Part shown: positions 51,250 through 60,625 of the stretch, one piece after another | Position numbering within the stretch: position 1 is the first letter of the stretch | Layout of the letters: the number at the start of each line of letters is the position of its first letter | NCBI RefSeq assembly: GCF_030332225.1 | Contig: NZ_JAOWIF010000037.1 | Location: forward strand, 1-64,000 | Length of the DNA stretch: 64,000 nucleotides | Origin: Citrobacter sp. Cu233 | GTDB lineage: Bacteria > Pseudomonadota > Gammaproteobacteria > Enterobacterales > Enterobacteriaceae | Reading direction: 5' to 3' | Made by a program: the position numbers and the translations under genes | Notes under the pieces: model-generated | Told to the model about the DNA's origin: nothing | Database searches by the model: none | Seen by the model: the letters and a program-made list of their open reading frames with translations, nothing else

Positions 51250-52179
51250 ATGGTACGTATCTATACGTTAACACTTGCGCCCTCTCTCGATAGCGCAACA
51301 ATCACTCCACAAATCTACCCCGAAGGTAAACTTCGCTGTACCTCACCGGTTTTTGAACCTGGCGGCGGAGGCATCAACGTCGCCCGCGCTATTGCACATC
51401 TTGGCGGAACTGCAACGGCCATCTTTCCGGTCGGTGGTGCGACCGGCGAGCACTTAGTTTCTTTACTTGCCGACGAAAATGTTCCCGTCTCTACTGTCGA
51501 AGCCAAAGACTGGACCCGACAAAATCTCCATGTCCACGTCGAATCCAGCGGCGAGCAGTATCGTTTTGTCATGCCCGGTGCCGCGCTGACTGATGACGAA
51601 TTCTACCAACTACAGGATCAGGTACTGGAAATTGAATCGGGTGCGATACTGGTCATTAGCGGCAGTTTGCCGCCCGGTGTACAAATAGAAAAACTGACAA
51701 GGCTCATCACCACCGCACAAAAACAGGGTATTCGCTGCATTGTCGATAGCTCCGGTGAGGCGCTAACGGCGGCATTAGCCATCGGCGGCATCGAACTGGT
51801 AAAACCCAACCTCAAAGAATTGAGTGCGCTGGTGAAGCGCGAACTCACACAACCCGATGACGTCCGCAAAGCGGCACAGGAGATTGTACAAAGCGGCAAA
51901 GCACTTCGCGTTGTCGTCTCTCTTGGGCCACAAGGGGCATTGGGCGTCAATAAAGAAACATGCGTCCAGGTCGTCCCTCCGCCGGTGAAAAGCCAAAGTA
52001 CCGTTGGCGCAGGCGACAGTATGGTCGGCGCGATGACGTTGAAACTGGCAGAAAATGCCCCTTTTGAAGAGATTGTGCGTTTTGGCGTCGCTGCGGGTAG
52101 CGCAGCAACGCTGAATCAGGGCACACGTCTGTGCGCTTTGGACGATACGCAAAAAATATATTCGTATCTTGCCCGGTGA
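51250..52179 (+). CDS. pfkB: 6-phosphofructokinase II
   Basis: A 309-residue ribokinase-family enzyme that phosphorylates fructose 6-phosphate, the minor PFK isozyme. The N-terminal PfkB motif GGGGINVARAIAHLGG lies near residue 38 and the catalytic motif GAGDSMVGA with Asp256 near the C-terminus. An AGGAGG ribosome site precedes the ATG. Length equals E. coli. Confidence 0.97.
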   Translation: MVRIYTLTLAPSLDSATITPQIYPEGKLRCTSPVFEPGGGGINVARAIAHLGGTATAIFPVGGATGEHLVSLLADENVPVSTVEAKDWTRQNLHVHVESSGEQYRFVMPGAALTDDEFYQLQDQVLEIESGAILVISGSLPPGVQIEKLTRLITTAQKQGIRCIVDSSGEALTAALAIGGIELVKPNLKELSALVKRELTQPDDVRKAAQEIVQSGKALRVVVSLGPQGALGVNKETCVQVVPPPVKSQSTVGAGDSMVGAMTLKLAENAPFEEIVRFGVAAGSAATLNQGTRLCALDDTQKIYSYLAR

Positions 52180-52187
52180 TTACACCC

Positions 52188-52213
52188 TCCCCCTTATCAA
52201 GCATTAAGGGGGA
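52188..52213 (+). terminator. Hairpin after pfkB
   Basis: TCCCCCTTA and TAAGGGGGA form a nine-base stem eight bases after the pfkB stop. There is no T-run. The remaining gap to yniA contains no convincing gene; a ydiZ-like gene is not seen. Confidence 0.6.
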
Positions 52214-52450
52214 TTAACCCACAAAACTGTCGGCATGCGTATTATGCGTCTATGATAAAAAATCACGTGATTACAAAGAAGTGAATCATGTTAAAGCGGA
52301 GGTCGTAATTTCTCAGGGAGGTGTGGAAGAACGACATACAATAAGTGCCTTTCCAGCGATGACGCGTCTACGGTGTGCGTCAGTTCGTGTTTTTTTACCG
52401 CATTCTTGCGCTAACCTTATGATCTGGCAGACAACATGGGGAGAGACATC

Positions 52451-53311
52451 ATGTGGCAGGCTATCAGTCGTCTTTTAAGCGAGCAATTAGGTGAAGGCGA
52501 AATCGAACTGCGTAATGAACTGCCCGGCGGAGAGATCCACGCCGCATGGCATTTACGCTATGCGGGGCGCGATTTTTTCGTCAAATGTGATGAAAGAGAG
52601 CTGTTGTCTGGCTTTACGGCGGAGGCCGACCAGTTGGAACTGCTTTCCCGGAGTCAAACCGTTTCTGTTCCCAAAGTCTGGGCAGTGGGTGCAGACAGAG
52701 ATTACAGTTTTCTGGTAATGGATTTCCTCCCTCCCCGCCCGCTTGATGCCCACAACGCGTTTATTCTCGGACAACAACTTGCACATTTGCACGAATGGAG
52801 CGACCAGCCACAGTTCGGTCTCGACTTCGATAATGCCCTCTCCACTACACCGCAACCCAATGCCTGGCAGCGTCGCTGGTCAACCTTCTTCGCCGAGCAA
52901 CGCATCGGCTGGCAACTGGAACTTGCGGCGGAAAAAGGAATCGCGTTTGGCAATATTGACGCCATTGTCGATCATGTTCAGCAACGACTCGCCGCCCATC
53001 AGCCACAGCCTTCTCTCCTGCACGGTGATTTGTGGTCGGCAAACTGTGCACTTGGACCGAATGGCCCCTACATCTTTGACCCTGCCTGTTACTGGGGCGA
53101 CAGAGAGTGCGACCTGGCAATGTTGCCGTTACATACCGATCAGCCACCGCAGATTTATGACGGTTATCAGTCTGTCTCGCCGCTACCGTTAGATTTTCTC
53201 GACAGGCAGCCTATCTATCAGCTGTATACGCTGCTTAATCGGGCCATTCTGTTTGGCGGGCAGCACCTGGTGGTGGCGCAAAAAGCGATGGAAAGATTAC
53301 TGGCGGCTTAA
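52451..53311 (+). CDS. yniA: Fructosamine kinase-family protein YniA
   Basis: A 286-residue protein of the fructosamine/ketosamine-3-kinase family, which repairs glycated proteins or small amines. The kinase-like core has LHGDLWSANC near residue 195 and IFDPACYWGDRECDLAM near 210. The start at 52451 (MWQAISRLL) matches E. coli. The E. coli homologue's substrate is not firmly known. Confidence 0.9.
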   Translation: MWQAISRLLSEQLGEGEIELRNELPGGEIHAAWHLRYAGRDFFVKCDERELLSGFTAEADQLELLSRSQTVSVPKVWAVGADRDYSFLVMDFLPPRPLDAHNAFILGQQLAHLHEWSDQPQFGLDFDNALSTTPQPNAWQRRWSTFFAEQRIGWQLELAAEKGIAFGNIDAIVDHVQQRLAAHQPQPSLLHGDLWSANCALGPNGPYIFDPACYWGDRECDLAMLPLHTDQPPQIYDGYQSVSPLPLDFLDRQPIYQLYTLLNRAILFGGQHLVVAQKAMERLLAA

Positions 53312-53340
53312 CGTATAGACAGACCGAAGGTAGCTTTGCT

Positions 53341-53377
53341 TATCAGGCCTGACGCTTCACGTAGCCCAGGCCTGATA
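53341..53377. terminator. Inverted repeat between yniA and yniB
   Basis: TATCAGGCCTG and CAGGCCTGATA are perfect 11-base arms separated by 15 bases, between convergent genes. It resembles a REP-like or shared terminator hairpin. Confidence 0.6.
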
Positions 53378-53386
53378 ATATCGGAC

Positions 53387-53923
53387 TTACAAAAAGCCCA
53401 GTAATGAAAAGAAGAAATAGCCGATCACAATAACGATCACCGGCAAAATATAGAGCGGGAAGATTTGTAAAAAGATCGTATGGTGCGGCACGACAATACG
53501 CGACTCAATTTGCTCACGCGATAACCCTTCACTGCCTTTTGCCTGTTCCAGAATCAACTGGTCTTCAACTCCCTCGCGTAAAAAACGCGCCTGACGACTC
53601 ATTCTGGCGCCAGAGTCCTGCAATGCCAGACCGATGAATATCAGAATGAAAATCAACCAAAAAACAAGATTCAGTCCGGTCTGAAAATCCGGTGTCGGTG
53701 AGTTATACCAAAACAGGTTAAGAAATGGCGTATTTACTCGCATCATGTCGATCATCACATGGGCAAAATCGAGCATTACCGCATTAATCCCTTCCTGCTT
53801 TTCGCTGTGCGCATACATAAACTTCAGTACTGAAACCAGTGTTGAAATCAGCGCCGGGATGAAAATTACCCATCCCAGCAACCTTTTCAAGACAGCAATG
53901 CGTCCAGCTTGTTGATACGTCAT
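53387..53923 (-). CDS. yniB: Inner-membrane protein YniB
   Basis: A 178-residue membrane protein with hydrophobic segments near residues 15-37, 82-105 and 150-175. Orthologous to E. coli YniB; function unknown. The start at 53923 (MTYQQAGRIAVL) gives the known length; an ATG nine codons upstream is less conserved. Confidence 0.88.
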   Translation of the reverse strand: MTYQQAGRIAVLKRLLGWVIFIPALISTLVSVLKFMYAHSEKQEGINAVMLDFAHVMIDMMRVNTPFLNLFWYNSPTPDFQTGLNLVFWLIFILIFIGLALQDSGARMSRQARFLREGVEDQLILEQAKGSEGLSREQIESRIVVPHHTIFLQIFPLYILPVIVIVIGYFFFSLLGFL

Positions 53924-54090
53924 GAGTTCCCCTTGATAAAGACGTGTCATTTTGGCCTAAGTTTACCCGTTGATAACCGTTTTCGCCTGCTCTTTAAAGG
54001 CGGTATACTACCAAATTAGCCATAATGAACGCTTAGAGCTCGTTCTGGTGGGCTCTTAATCCCTGTTATCACCCTAAAGGAGAGGTTGCG

Positions 54091-54759
54091 ATGTCAACCC
54101 CGCGTCAAATTCTTGCTGCAATTTTCGATATGGATGGATTACTGGTCGATTCAGAACCACTCTGGGATCAGGCTGAACTGGATGTGATTGCAAGTTTAGG
54201 CGTAGATATCACCCGCCGCCATGAACTTCCCGATACGCTTGGTTTACGTATCGATATGGTTGTTGATCTTTGGTTCGCACAACAACCGTGGAAAGGTCCC
54301 TCCCGTCAGGAGGTGACGGAACGCATCATTACACGGGCTATTGCACTGGTAGAAGAAACAAGACCCCTGTTGCCGGGCGTACGTGAAGCGGTGGCACTGT
54401 GCAAATCCCAGGGGATGCAGGTAGGACTGGCCTCCGCGTCACCGCTGCATATGCTGGAAAAAGTGCTGACCATGTTTGATCTGCGCGATAGCTTTGACGC
54501 GCTGGCCTCGGCAGAAAAACTACCTTACAGCAAACCGCACCCGCAGGTTTACCTCGATTGTGCCCAGAAACTGGGCGTATCCCCATTATCTTGTGTCGCG
54601 CTGGAAGATTCCGTGAACGGGATGATTGCGTCGAAAGCAGCCCGAATGCGCTCAATTGTTGTCCCCGCCCATGAAAATGAGGATGATCCCCGTTTTGTGC
54701 TTGCCGATGTCAAACTGGCCTCGTTGACTGAGCTCACTGCCGCGCATCTTCACGGTTAA
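54091..54759 (+). CDS. hxpB: HAD phosphatase HxpB (YniC), 2-deoxyglucose-6-phosphatase
   Basis: A 222-residue haloacid-dehalogenase phosphatase. Nucleophile Asp13 and acid/base Asp15 are in FDMDG, motif III lies near residue 145 (KPHPQVYL) and motif IV in ALEDSVNG. In E. coli it removes phosphate from sugar phosphates such as 2-deoxyglucose 6-phosphate. AAGGAGAGG precedes the ATG. Confidence 0.93.
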   Translation: MSTPRQILAAIFDMDGLLVDSEPLWDQAELDVIASLGVDITRRHELPDTLGLRIDMVVDLWFAQQPWKGPSRQEVTERIITRAIALVEETRPLLPGVREAVALCKSQGMQVGLASASPLHMLEKVLTMFDLRDSFDALASAEKLPYSKPHPQVYLDCAQKLGVSPLSCVALEDSVNGMIASKAARMRSIVVPAHENEDDPRFVLADVKLASLTELTAAHLHG

Positions 54760-54804
54760 TCTCCCGCCGGGCAATAACTCTATTGCCCTTTTCTTTGCTT
54801 GCTT

Positions 54805-54835
54805 AATATTTTTGAAACGCAGTTTCAAAAATATT
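54805..54835 (+). promoter_or_regulatory. KdgR-type operator upstream of kduD
   Basis: A perfect palindrome: 14-base arms ending TTTTTGAAAC / GTTTCAAAAA around GCA. It fits the KdgR consensus TGAAAC-N3-GTTTCA, about 70 bases before the kduD ATG. KdgR represses pectin/uronate breakdown genes until KDG accumulates. Confidence 0.8.
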
Positions 54836-54906
54836 GTATTCTTGTGCAACCTCTTCTATTCTTCTCCTGTAGCAATGCATTAACAGTAAAAATAGCTGAG
54901 GTGAAC

Positions 54907-55668
54907 ATGGTTCTGGACGCTTTTCGTCTTAAGGATAAAGTTGCAATCGTCACCGGTTGTGATACCGGACTTGGACAAGGTATGGCCCTGGCGCTGGCTG
55001 AAGCCGGATGTGACGTGGTTGGCGTAAACCGCAAAATCCCGCATGACACTGAGGAAAAAGTCACCGCAGTGGGTCGGCGCTTTATGGCCATTCAGGCCGA
55101 CCTCAGCCAACAGAAAGCGCTGTCCAGCGTGGTTACGCAAACTGTGGCGGCATTTGGTCGGGTCGATATTCTGGTCAACAATGCTGGTACGATTCGTCGC
55201 CAGGACGCGCTGGATTTTAGTGAAAAAGACTGGGATGACGTAATGAACCTGAATCTCAAATCCGTTTTCTTTCTGTCGCAAGCGGTGGCGCGTCAGTTCC
55301 TGGCGCAGGGTAACGGCGGTAAAATTATCAATATTGCCTCAATGCTCTCTTTTCAGGGGGGGATCCGCGTTCCGTCCTACACCGCATCAAAAAGTGGCGT
55401 GCTTGGGATCACCCGCTTACTGGCTAATGAGTGGGCAGCTCAGGGAATTAATGTCAATGCCATCGCACCTGGTTATATGGCGACAAACAATACGCAACAG
55501 TTGCGTGAAGACAGTGCGCGTAATCAGCAAATTGTCGATCGCATTCCCGCAGGGCGCTGGGGAACACCGGATGACTTGCAAGGCCCGGTCGTTTTTCTCG
55601 CCAGCCAGGCTTCTGACTATATTAATGGTTACACGCTTGCCGTGGACGGCGGTTGGTTGGCGCGTTAA
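54907..55668 (+). CDS. kduD: 2-dehydro-3-deoxy-D-gluconate 5-dehydrogenase KduD
   Basis: A 253-residue short-chain dehydrogenase with the cofactor motif TGCDTGLGQG near residue 18, NNAG near 92 and the catalytic Tyr-x-x-x-Lys in YTASKSG near 160. KduD interconverts 2,5-diketo-3-deoxygluconate and KDG in hexuronate/pectin degradation. The start at 54907 has GAGGTG upstream. It stands alone between hxpB and ydjM, without kduI, and is not at this site in E. coli. The KdgR-like operator supports the uronate role. Confidence 0.88.
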   Translation: MVLDAFRLKDKVAIVTGCDTGLGQGMALALAEAGCDVVGVNRKIPHDTEEKVTAVGRRFMAIQADLSQQKALSSVVTQTVAAFGRVDILVNNAGTIRRQDALDFSEKDWDDVMNLNLKSVFFLSQAVARQFLAQGNGGKIINIASMLSFQGGIRVPSYTASKSGVLGITRLLANEWAAQGINVNAIAPGYMATNNTQQLREDSARNQQIVDRIPAGRWGTPDDLQGPVVFLASQASDYINGYTLAVDGGWLAR

Positions 55669-55713
55669 TCGTGCATTTGTGATAAAGGGTTACAACGTCA
55701 CCTCTTCCGCCTA

Positions 55714-55747
55714 CTGTATAAAACCCCTATACTGTATGAATTGACAG
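55714..55747 (+). promoter_or_regulatory. LexA (SOS) boxes of ydjM
   Basis: CTGTATGAATTGACAG (55732-55747) fits CTG-N10-CAG. A weaker partner CTGTATAAAACCCCTA lies at 55714-55729. Two LexA sites are known before ydjM in E. coli. Confidence 0.75.
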
Positions 55748-55763
55748 TTCATTGGGTTTTATC

Positions 55764-56351
55764 ATGACGGCGGAAGGCCACCTTCTTTTTTCTATTGCCT
55801 GTGCGGTATTTGCCAAAAATGCCGAGCTGACGCCCGTTCTCGCTCAGGGTGACTGGTGGCATATTGTTCCTTCGGCCATTCTAACGTGTCTGCTGCCCGA
55901 TATCGATCACCCGAAATCCCTGCTTGGGCAGCGGCTGAAGTGGATATCAAAGCCTGTTGCCCGGGCATTTGGCCATCGCGGGTTTACACACAGTCTGCTG
56001 GCCGTTTTTGCCCTGCTGGCCACATTTTACCTAAAAGTGCCGGATAGCTGGATAATCCCGGCCGATGCGCTACAAGGTATGGTGTTGGGCTATCTCAGTC
56101 ACATACTGGCCGATATGCTGACCCCGGCAGGTGTACCGCTGCTTTGGCCCTGTCGCTGGCGCTTCCGTCTGCCAATCCTCGTCCCGCAGAAGGGAAATCA
56201 GCTGGAGCGCTTTTTGTGCATGGCGCTGTTTGCATGGGCCATCTGGATGCCTCAGACGATGCCGGAGAACAGCGCGGTGCGCTGGTCATCGCAGATGATT
56301 AACACGCTACAGATGCAGTTTAATCGTTTTATAAAACATCAGGCTGATTAA
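55764..56351 (+). CDS. ydjM: SOS-induced membrane metal-dependent hydrolase YdjM
   Basis: A 195-residue membrane protein of the YdjM/YfhO metal-dependent hydrolase family. The conserved motifs LLPDIDHPKS (near residue 48) and GHRGFTHS (near 72) supply metal ligands, and LADMLTPAGVPLL lies near 115. About four hydrophobic segments. The start at 55764 (MTAEGHLL) matches E. coli. The LexA sites predict induction by DNA damage; its role in the SOS response is unknown. Confidence 0.92.
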   Translation: MTAEGHLLFSIACAVFAKNAELTPVLAQGDWWHIVPSAILTCLLPDIDHPKSLLGQRLKWISKPVARAFGHRGFTHSLLAVFALLATFYLKVPDSWIIPADALQGMVLGYLSHILADMLTPAGVPLLWPCRWRFRLPILVPQKGNQLERFLCMALFAWAIWMPQTMPENSAVRWSSQMINTLQMQFNRFIKHQAD

Positions 56352-56486
56352 GAAATCGGCCAAAATGTCGTTTTGGGTATAAACAATTCCATTTGAATAT
56401 AAGAGGCAAGTCACAGTTCTGCTAATCTTGCGCCAACAGAATCACTGTAGTTCGGTGATAGATAAAAAAAGATCAGGAGAACGGGG

Positions 56487-57878
56487 ATGAACTTTCCATT
56501 AATCGCGAACATTATCGTGTTCGTAGTACTGCTGTTCGTGCTGGCGCAAGCCCGCCACAAACAGTGGAGTCTGGCCAAAAAAGTACTGGTCGGTCTGGTC
56601 ATGGGCGTGGTGTTTGGTCTCGCCCTGCACACCATTTACGGGTCCGACAGCCAGGTACTGAAAGATTCCGTACAGTGGTTTAACATTGTTGGCAACGGTT
56701 ACGTGCAACTGCTGCAAATGATTGTCATGCCGTTGGTTTTTGCCTCTATTCTCAGTGCCGTTGCGCGTCTACACAACGCCTCTCAGTTAGGCAAAATCAG
56801 TTTCCTCACTATCGGAACACTACTGTTTACCACGCTGATCGCCGCGCTGGTGGGGGTTCTGGTGACAAACCTGTTTGGTCTGACTGCTGAAGGGCTGGTG
56901 CAAGGAGGCGCTGAAACCGCACGTCTGACCGCCATTGAAACCAATTATGTGGGTAAAGTTGCCGACCTCAGCGTGCCGCAGTTGGTGCTGTCGTTTATCC
57001 CGAAAAACCCATTTGCCGATCTTACTGGTGCAAACCCGACGTCGATTATCAGCGTCGTTATTTTCGCGGCCTTCCTGGGCGTTGCGGCACTTAAACTGTT
57101 GAAAGATGATGCGCCGAAAGGCGAGCGCGTATTAACGGCTATCGATACCCTGCAGAGCTGGGTGATGAAGCTGGTTCGTCTGGTGATGCAACTGACGCCG
57201 TATGGTGTTCTGGCGCTGATGACCAAAGTGGTTGCCGGTTCCAATCTGCAGGACATCATCAAGCTGGGTAGCTTCGTCGTTGCCTCGTATCTCGGCCTGG
57301 GCATTATGTTCGTCGTACACGGCATCCTGCTGGGTATTAACGGCATTAGCCCACTGAAATACTTCCGCAAAGTCTGGCCAGTACTGACTTTCGCCTTCAC
57401 CAGCCGCTCCAGCGCCGCGTCTATTCCACTGAACGTCGAAGCGCAAACCCGCCGTCTGGGCGTCCCTGAGTCCATCGCCAGCTTTGCAGCCTCTTTTGGT
57501 GCAACGATTGGTCAAAACGGTTGTGCGGGTCTGTACCCGGCGATGCTGGCCGTGATGGTGGCACCGACTGTCGGTATTAACCCGCTTGACCCAATGTGGA
57601 TTGCCACGCTGGTGGGTATCGTGACCGTCAGTTCCGCAGGGGTTGCGGGTGTGGGCGGTGGTGCGACCTTCGCGGCACTGATCGTACTGCCTGCCATGGG
57701 GCTGCCGGTCACACTGGTTGCTCTGCTGATCTCTGTTGAACCACTGATCGATATGGGCCGTACTGCCTTGAACGTTAGCGGTTCCATGACCGCTGGTACG
57801 CTTACCAGCCAATGGCTGAAACAGACAGATAAAACGATTCTGGACAGCGACGATCACGCCGAACTGGCGCATCGCTAA
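56487..57878 (+). CDS. tcyP: L-cystine:cation symporter TcyP
   Basis: A 463-residue dicarboxylate/amino acid:cation symporter (formerly YdjN) that imports L-cystine. Features include multiple helices, the substrate hairpin [14 protein letters not shown] near residue 308 and [14 protein letters not shown] near 340. TcyP is the low-affinity, high-capacity cystine carrier linked to CysB. A TCAGGAGAACGGGG ribosome region precedes the ATG. Confidence 0.95.
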   Translation: MNFPLIANIIVFVVLLFVLAQARHKQWSLAKKVLVGLVMGVVFGLALHTIYGSDSQVLKDSVQWFNIVGNGYVQLLQMIVMPLVFASILSAVARLHNASQLGKISFLTIGTLLFTTLIAALVGVLVTNLFGLTAEGLVQGGAETARLTAIETNYVGKVADLSVPQLVLSFIPKNPFADLTGANPTSIISVVIFAAFLGVAALKLLKDDAPKGERVLTAIDTLQSWVMKLVRLVMQLTPYGVLALMTKVVAGSNLQDIIKLGSFVVASYLGLGIMFVVHGILLGINGISPLKYFRKVWPVLTFAFTSRSSAASIPLNVEAQTRRLGVPESIASFAASFGATIGQNGCAGLYPAMLAVMVAPTVGINPLDPMWIATLVGIVTVSSAGVAGVGGGATFAALIVLPAMGLPVTLVALLISVEPLIDMGRTALNVSGSMTAGTLTSQWLKQTDKTILDSDDHAELAHR

Positions 57879-57897
57879 AAGCCTGTCTGCGTAAAAC

Positions 57898-57935
57898 AAA
57901 AAACCGCCGGTGAGTTATGCTCCGGCGGTTTTTTT
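57898..57935. terminator. tcyP terminator
   Basis: AAAACCGCCGG (57900-57910) with CCGGCGGTTTTTTT (57922-57935) forms a strong bidirectional terminator between convergent tcyP and cedA. Confidence 0.92.
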
Positions 57936-57943
57936 ATATCCGA

Positions 57944-58183
57944 TTAATCGCTCAGTTCGTTTTCCTGGCGAATTTGGTTAGCCCAGCGCTGTGCCGACTC
58001 CGGAACCGTAAATGCAGGCGAACGCTGAAACGCCTCCCCCATTAAGACAAAAGCGACATATTTTCCGCGCAGTATCCATACGTCACGAAACGCATCCATT
58101 TTTACCGCATGCTCTGGTGGAGCGGGCTCCACGCGAGGAACATAGCTGATAACCGGACGATTTTGTTGGCGAAGAGGTTTCAT
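57944..58183 (-). CDS. cedA: Cell division modulator CedA
   Basis: A 79-residue CedA, which overcomes division inhibition caused by DnaA over-replication in E. coli and binds DNA and RNA polymerase. The conserved FRDVWxLRGKYVAFVLMGE core is present. The start at 58183 (MKPLRQQNR) matches the family; an ATG eight codons upstream is in frame. Confidence 0.93.
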   Translation of the reverse strand: MKPLRQQNRPVISYVPRVEPAPPEHAVKMDAFRDVWILRGKYVAFVLMGEAFQRSPAFTVPESAQRWANQIRQENELSD

Positions 58184-58336
58184 AATCAGTTGCTTCACTA
58201 AAGACAAATTCTAAAAATCTGAAAAACGCTATCTTAGCTGATTTTACCCTCGGACGGTGCAAAAACAGTGAATTCGTGAAGTGGGTGGCGGTAACGGGGG
58301 GACAGACAGGTTGCAGCAAATATCAATGACGCAGAC

Positions 58337-58364
58337 AAAAAAATGCGGCGCACCGACGCGCCGC
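58337..58364 (-). terminator. chb operon terminator
   Basis: GCGGCGC and GCGCCGC pair around ACCGAC, and seven T residues follow on the minus strand. It lies just after chbG. katE, present between cedA and chbG in E. coli, is absent from this 193-base gap. Confidence 0.9.
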
Positions 58365-58375
58365 CAACTCAGGAA

Positions 58376-59134
58376 TTAAACGTTCAGAAAACTGCCAAGA
58401 CGATAACCGCGCTCCGCAATAGCGTATTTCAATGACGAAGACGTCAGTACGTCAAGCTCAGTTAAGCGGGGGTAACAGTAGGCACTTTGTCGAATGATGT
58501 CATCGATAAACGCCGGATGACACATCACTTCCAGCGAGGACTCTCCCCGGTCTGCGGACGCGTCCAGTGCCTGCAAAAACAGGGCCTCAGAAATCGCGTC
58601 GCCATAAAACTCACTGCTAAATCCCTGGGAGGTACGCAACGTTTCCGGTAAATCAGATGCCAGGAACACTGTCTGTCGATCGATCCGCAACGCAACGCCC
58701 CTCTCCGCGGCAAAACTGGCGACAATCGGGAAAATCTGCGGGAACATATGCACGTGGTGATGACTATCCAGATGCGTCGGCTCCCGCCCGAACAGGTCAA
58801 TAAAACGCTGATACTGTGCAGCCAGCTCCTGAGAAATCTCTTCCAGCGGCAATGTATCTTCCTCTGCCATCTGCCAGATCCATTTCCCTAACACACCGTC
58901 ACGCGTCAGACCCGGCATAGCCGTTAACGGTTTGCCAAGCGTCAGGACAAAGTGCATCCCAACGGCAAGTTCCGGTATATCTCGACTAAGCTGTACCGCA
59001 TGCTCTATCGCCTCGCCATTCACCAGAGCAGTGGTTGAGGTGACAACGCCATTGCGACAGGCTTCAACAATGCCGTAGTTTTGTCCTTTGCTCAGGCCAA
59101 AATCATCCGCATTCACAATCAGTACGCGTTCCAT
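58376..59134 (-). CDS. chbG: Chitooligosaccharide deacetylase ChbG
   Basis: A 252-residue YdjC-family deacetylase that removes an acetyl group from chitobiose-6-phosphate, needed for ChbF action and operon induction. Metal-site motifs NADDFGL near residue 8 and [12 protein letters not shown] near 120. The start at 59134 (MERVLIV) has GAGG upstream; a TTG two codons earlier is rejected. Confidence 0.94.
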   Translation of the reverse strand: MERVLIVNADDFGLSKGQNYGIVEACRNGVVTSTTALVNGEAIEHAVQLSRDIPELAVGMHFVLTLGKPLTAMPGLTRDGVLGKWIWQMAEEDTLPLEEISQELAAQYQRFIDLFGREPTHLDSHHHVHMFPQIFPIVASFAAERGVALRIDRQTVFLASDLPETLRTSQGFSSEFYGDAISEALFLQALDASADRGESSLEVMCHPAFIDDIIRQSAYCYPRLTELDVLTSSSLKYAIAERGYRLGSFLNV

Positions 59135-59146
59135 AGCCAACCTCAG

Positions 59147-60502
59147 TTAGTGTTGTTCGCTTTTAAGCTTCTCGATGCATTCGGCGAAGTTTGGCAGCCA
59201 TTTTTCATGCGCCAGGATCAGCTCGCGGGCAAGAATTTCAGCATCAGTATCTGAATGCACCAATGGGCTCAGGTTTAACGCCAACAGTACATCATTCAAC
59301 TCGCCGCTCAGTGCCGCGTTGCTCGCCGCCACTTCAAAACCTTTAATGGTATAGATAAGGCCCAGGACCTTTTCATCGAAATGGGTGATACGTGGGTGCG
59401 GAGTTGCACCATTGCGTCCCAGCGTGCAGGTCATCTCAACGGCCCAGTCCGCAGGAATATTATCAACATGGCCATGATGAGGAATGTTGACGTAATGCTC
59501 GGTCTGTTTGTCGTTGTAGATAGCATTGATGACTTCACACGCAGCATCAGAGTAATAAGCCCCGCCACGCTGTTCCAGCTCTTTCGGCTTAACATTCAAC
59601 TCAGGATTTTTATACAGTTCAAACAGTTGCTTCTCAACTTTCTGTACTACCTGTGCACGTGCGCCACCTTTGTAATATTCGCCCATTTCAATCGCCAGCA
59701 TCTCTTTTGGCTTGAAGTAGTACAGCAAATACGAGCACGGCAGCAGTCTCAGTGAACGAATCAGCCCTTCACTGAACGGCAGATCGAAGATGTTCTTCAC
59801 GCCAGAGGCTTTCAACTGACCCGATGCTACGCCGTCCAGCAGTTCATCAAAACGTGACACACCGTTGACCAGAACATCCCTAATGAAGACCATATGGTTC
59901 AGACCAAACAGATCGATGGATAAATCATCGCTCTCTTTCAGCGCCAGTACATCGCTGATAAACATCTTCATACCGATCGGAATATTGCACACGCCGATAA
60001 ACTTCTTGAAGTTAGTATGGCGATAGACCGCTTCAGTTACCATGCCAGCCGGGTTGGTAAAGTTAATCACCCACGCATTCGGACACAGTTCTTCCACATC
60101 TTTCACAATGTCAAAGATCACCGGAATGGTACGTAGTCCTTTAAACAGGCCTCCAGCACCGTTAGTTTCCTGCCCCAGATAGCCATGGCTCAGAGGGATA
60201 CGTTCATCCTGTTCACGAGCCTTAAGTTGTCCTACGCGCAACTGCGTGGTGACAAAATCAGCATCTTTCAGCGCTTCCCGGCGATCCAGCGTTTTATACA
60301 CTTTCATCGGGACGCCAGCTTTATCAATCATGCGCTGGCAGAGGTCAAAAATAATGTCCAGCTTCTCTTTACCACCGTCGACATCCACCAGCCACAATTC
60401 AGAGACCGGTAATTCATGATAACGTTTAATAAAGCCTTCAAGTAATTCAGGGGTGTAGCTGCTCCCGCCACCGATAGTGACGACTTTTAATTTCTGGCTC
60501 AT
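59147..60502 (-). CDS. chbF: 6-phospho-chitobiase ChbF (GH4)
   Basis: A 451-residue family 4 glycosidase that uses NAD+ and a divalent metal to split phosphorylated chitobiose. The NAD motif GGGSSYTPE lies near residue 11; metal-site residues lie in GVCNIPIG near 170 and GLNHMVF near 200. The start at 60502 (MSQKLKVV) gives the family length. Twelve bases separate it from chbG. Confidence 0.95.
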   Translation of the reverse strand: MSQKLKVVTIGGGSSYTPELLEGFIKRYHELPVSELWLVDVDGGKEKLDIIFDLCQRMIDKAGVPMKVYKTLDRREALKDADFVTTQLRVGQLKAREQDERIPLSHGYLGQETNGAGGLFKGLRTIPVIFDIVKDVEELCPNAWVINFTNPAGMVTEAVYRHTNFKKFIGVCNIPIGMKMFISDVLALKESDDLSIDLFGLNHMVFIRDVLVNGVSRFDELLDGVASGQLKASGVKNIFDLPFSEGLIRSLRLLPCSYLLYYFKPKEMLAIEMGEYYKGGARAQVVQKVEKQLFELYKNPELNVKPKELEQRGGAYYSDAACEVINAIYNDKQTEHYVNIPHHGHVDNIPADWAVEMTCTLGRNGATPHPRITHFDEKVLGLIYTIKGFEVAASNAALSGELNDVLLALNLSPLVHSDTDAEILARELILAHEKWLPNFAECIEKLKSEQH

Positions 60503-60625
60503 AATTTCTCCCTTCAGTGTAAAAACACTGACACGTATTATGCTCAACCCATTCGTCAGGTATAGCGTGGCAGTCCCAGCGCTATTTTGGGCAAGCTATA
60601 AAAATTGGTTATTGGTAAATAAAAT

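Noticed and set aside
52281-52478. A 65-codon frame between pfkB and yniA, considered as ydiZ
   Set aside because: No resemblance I can defend; it runs into yniA in another frame and its ribosome region is poor.
57132-57899. A 255-codon minus-strand frame opposite tcyP
   Set aside because: Fully antisense to the cystine transporter, Gln/His-rich shadow frame without start signals.
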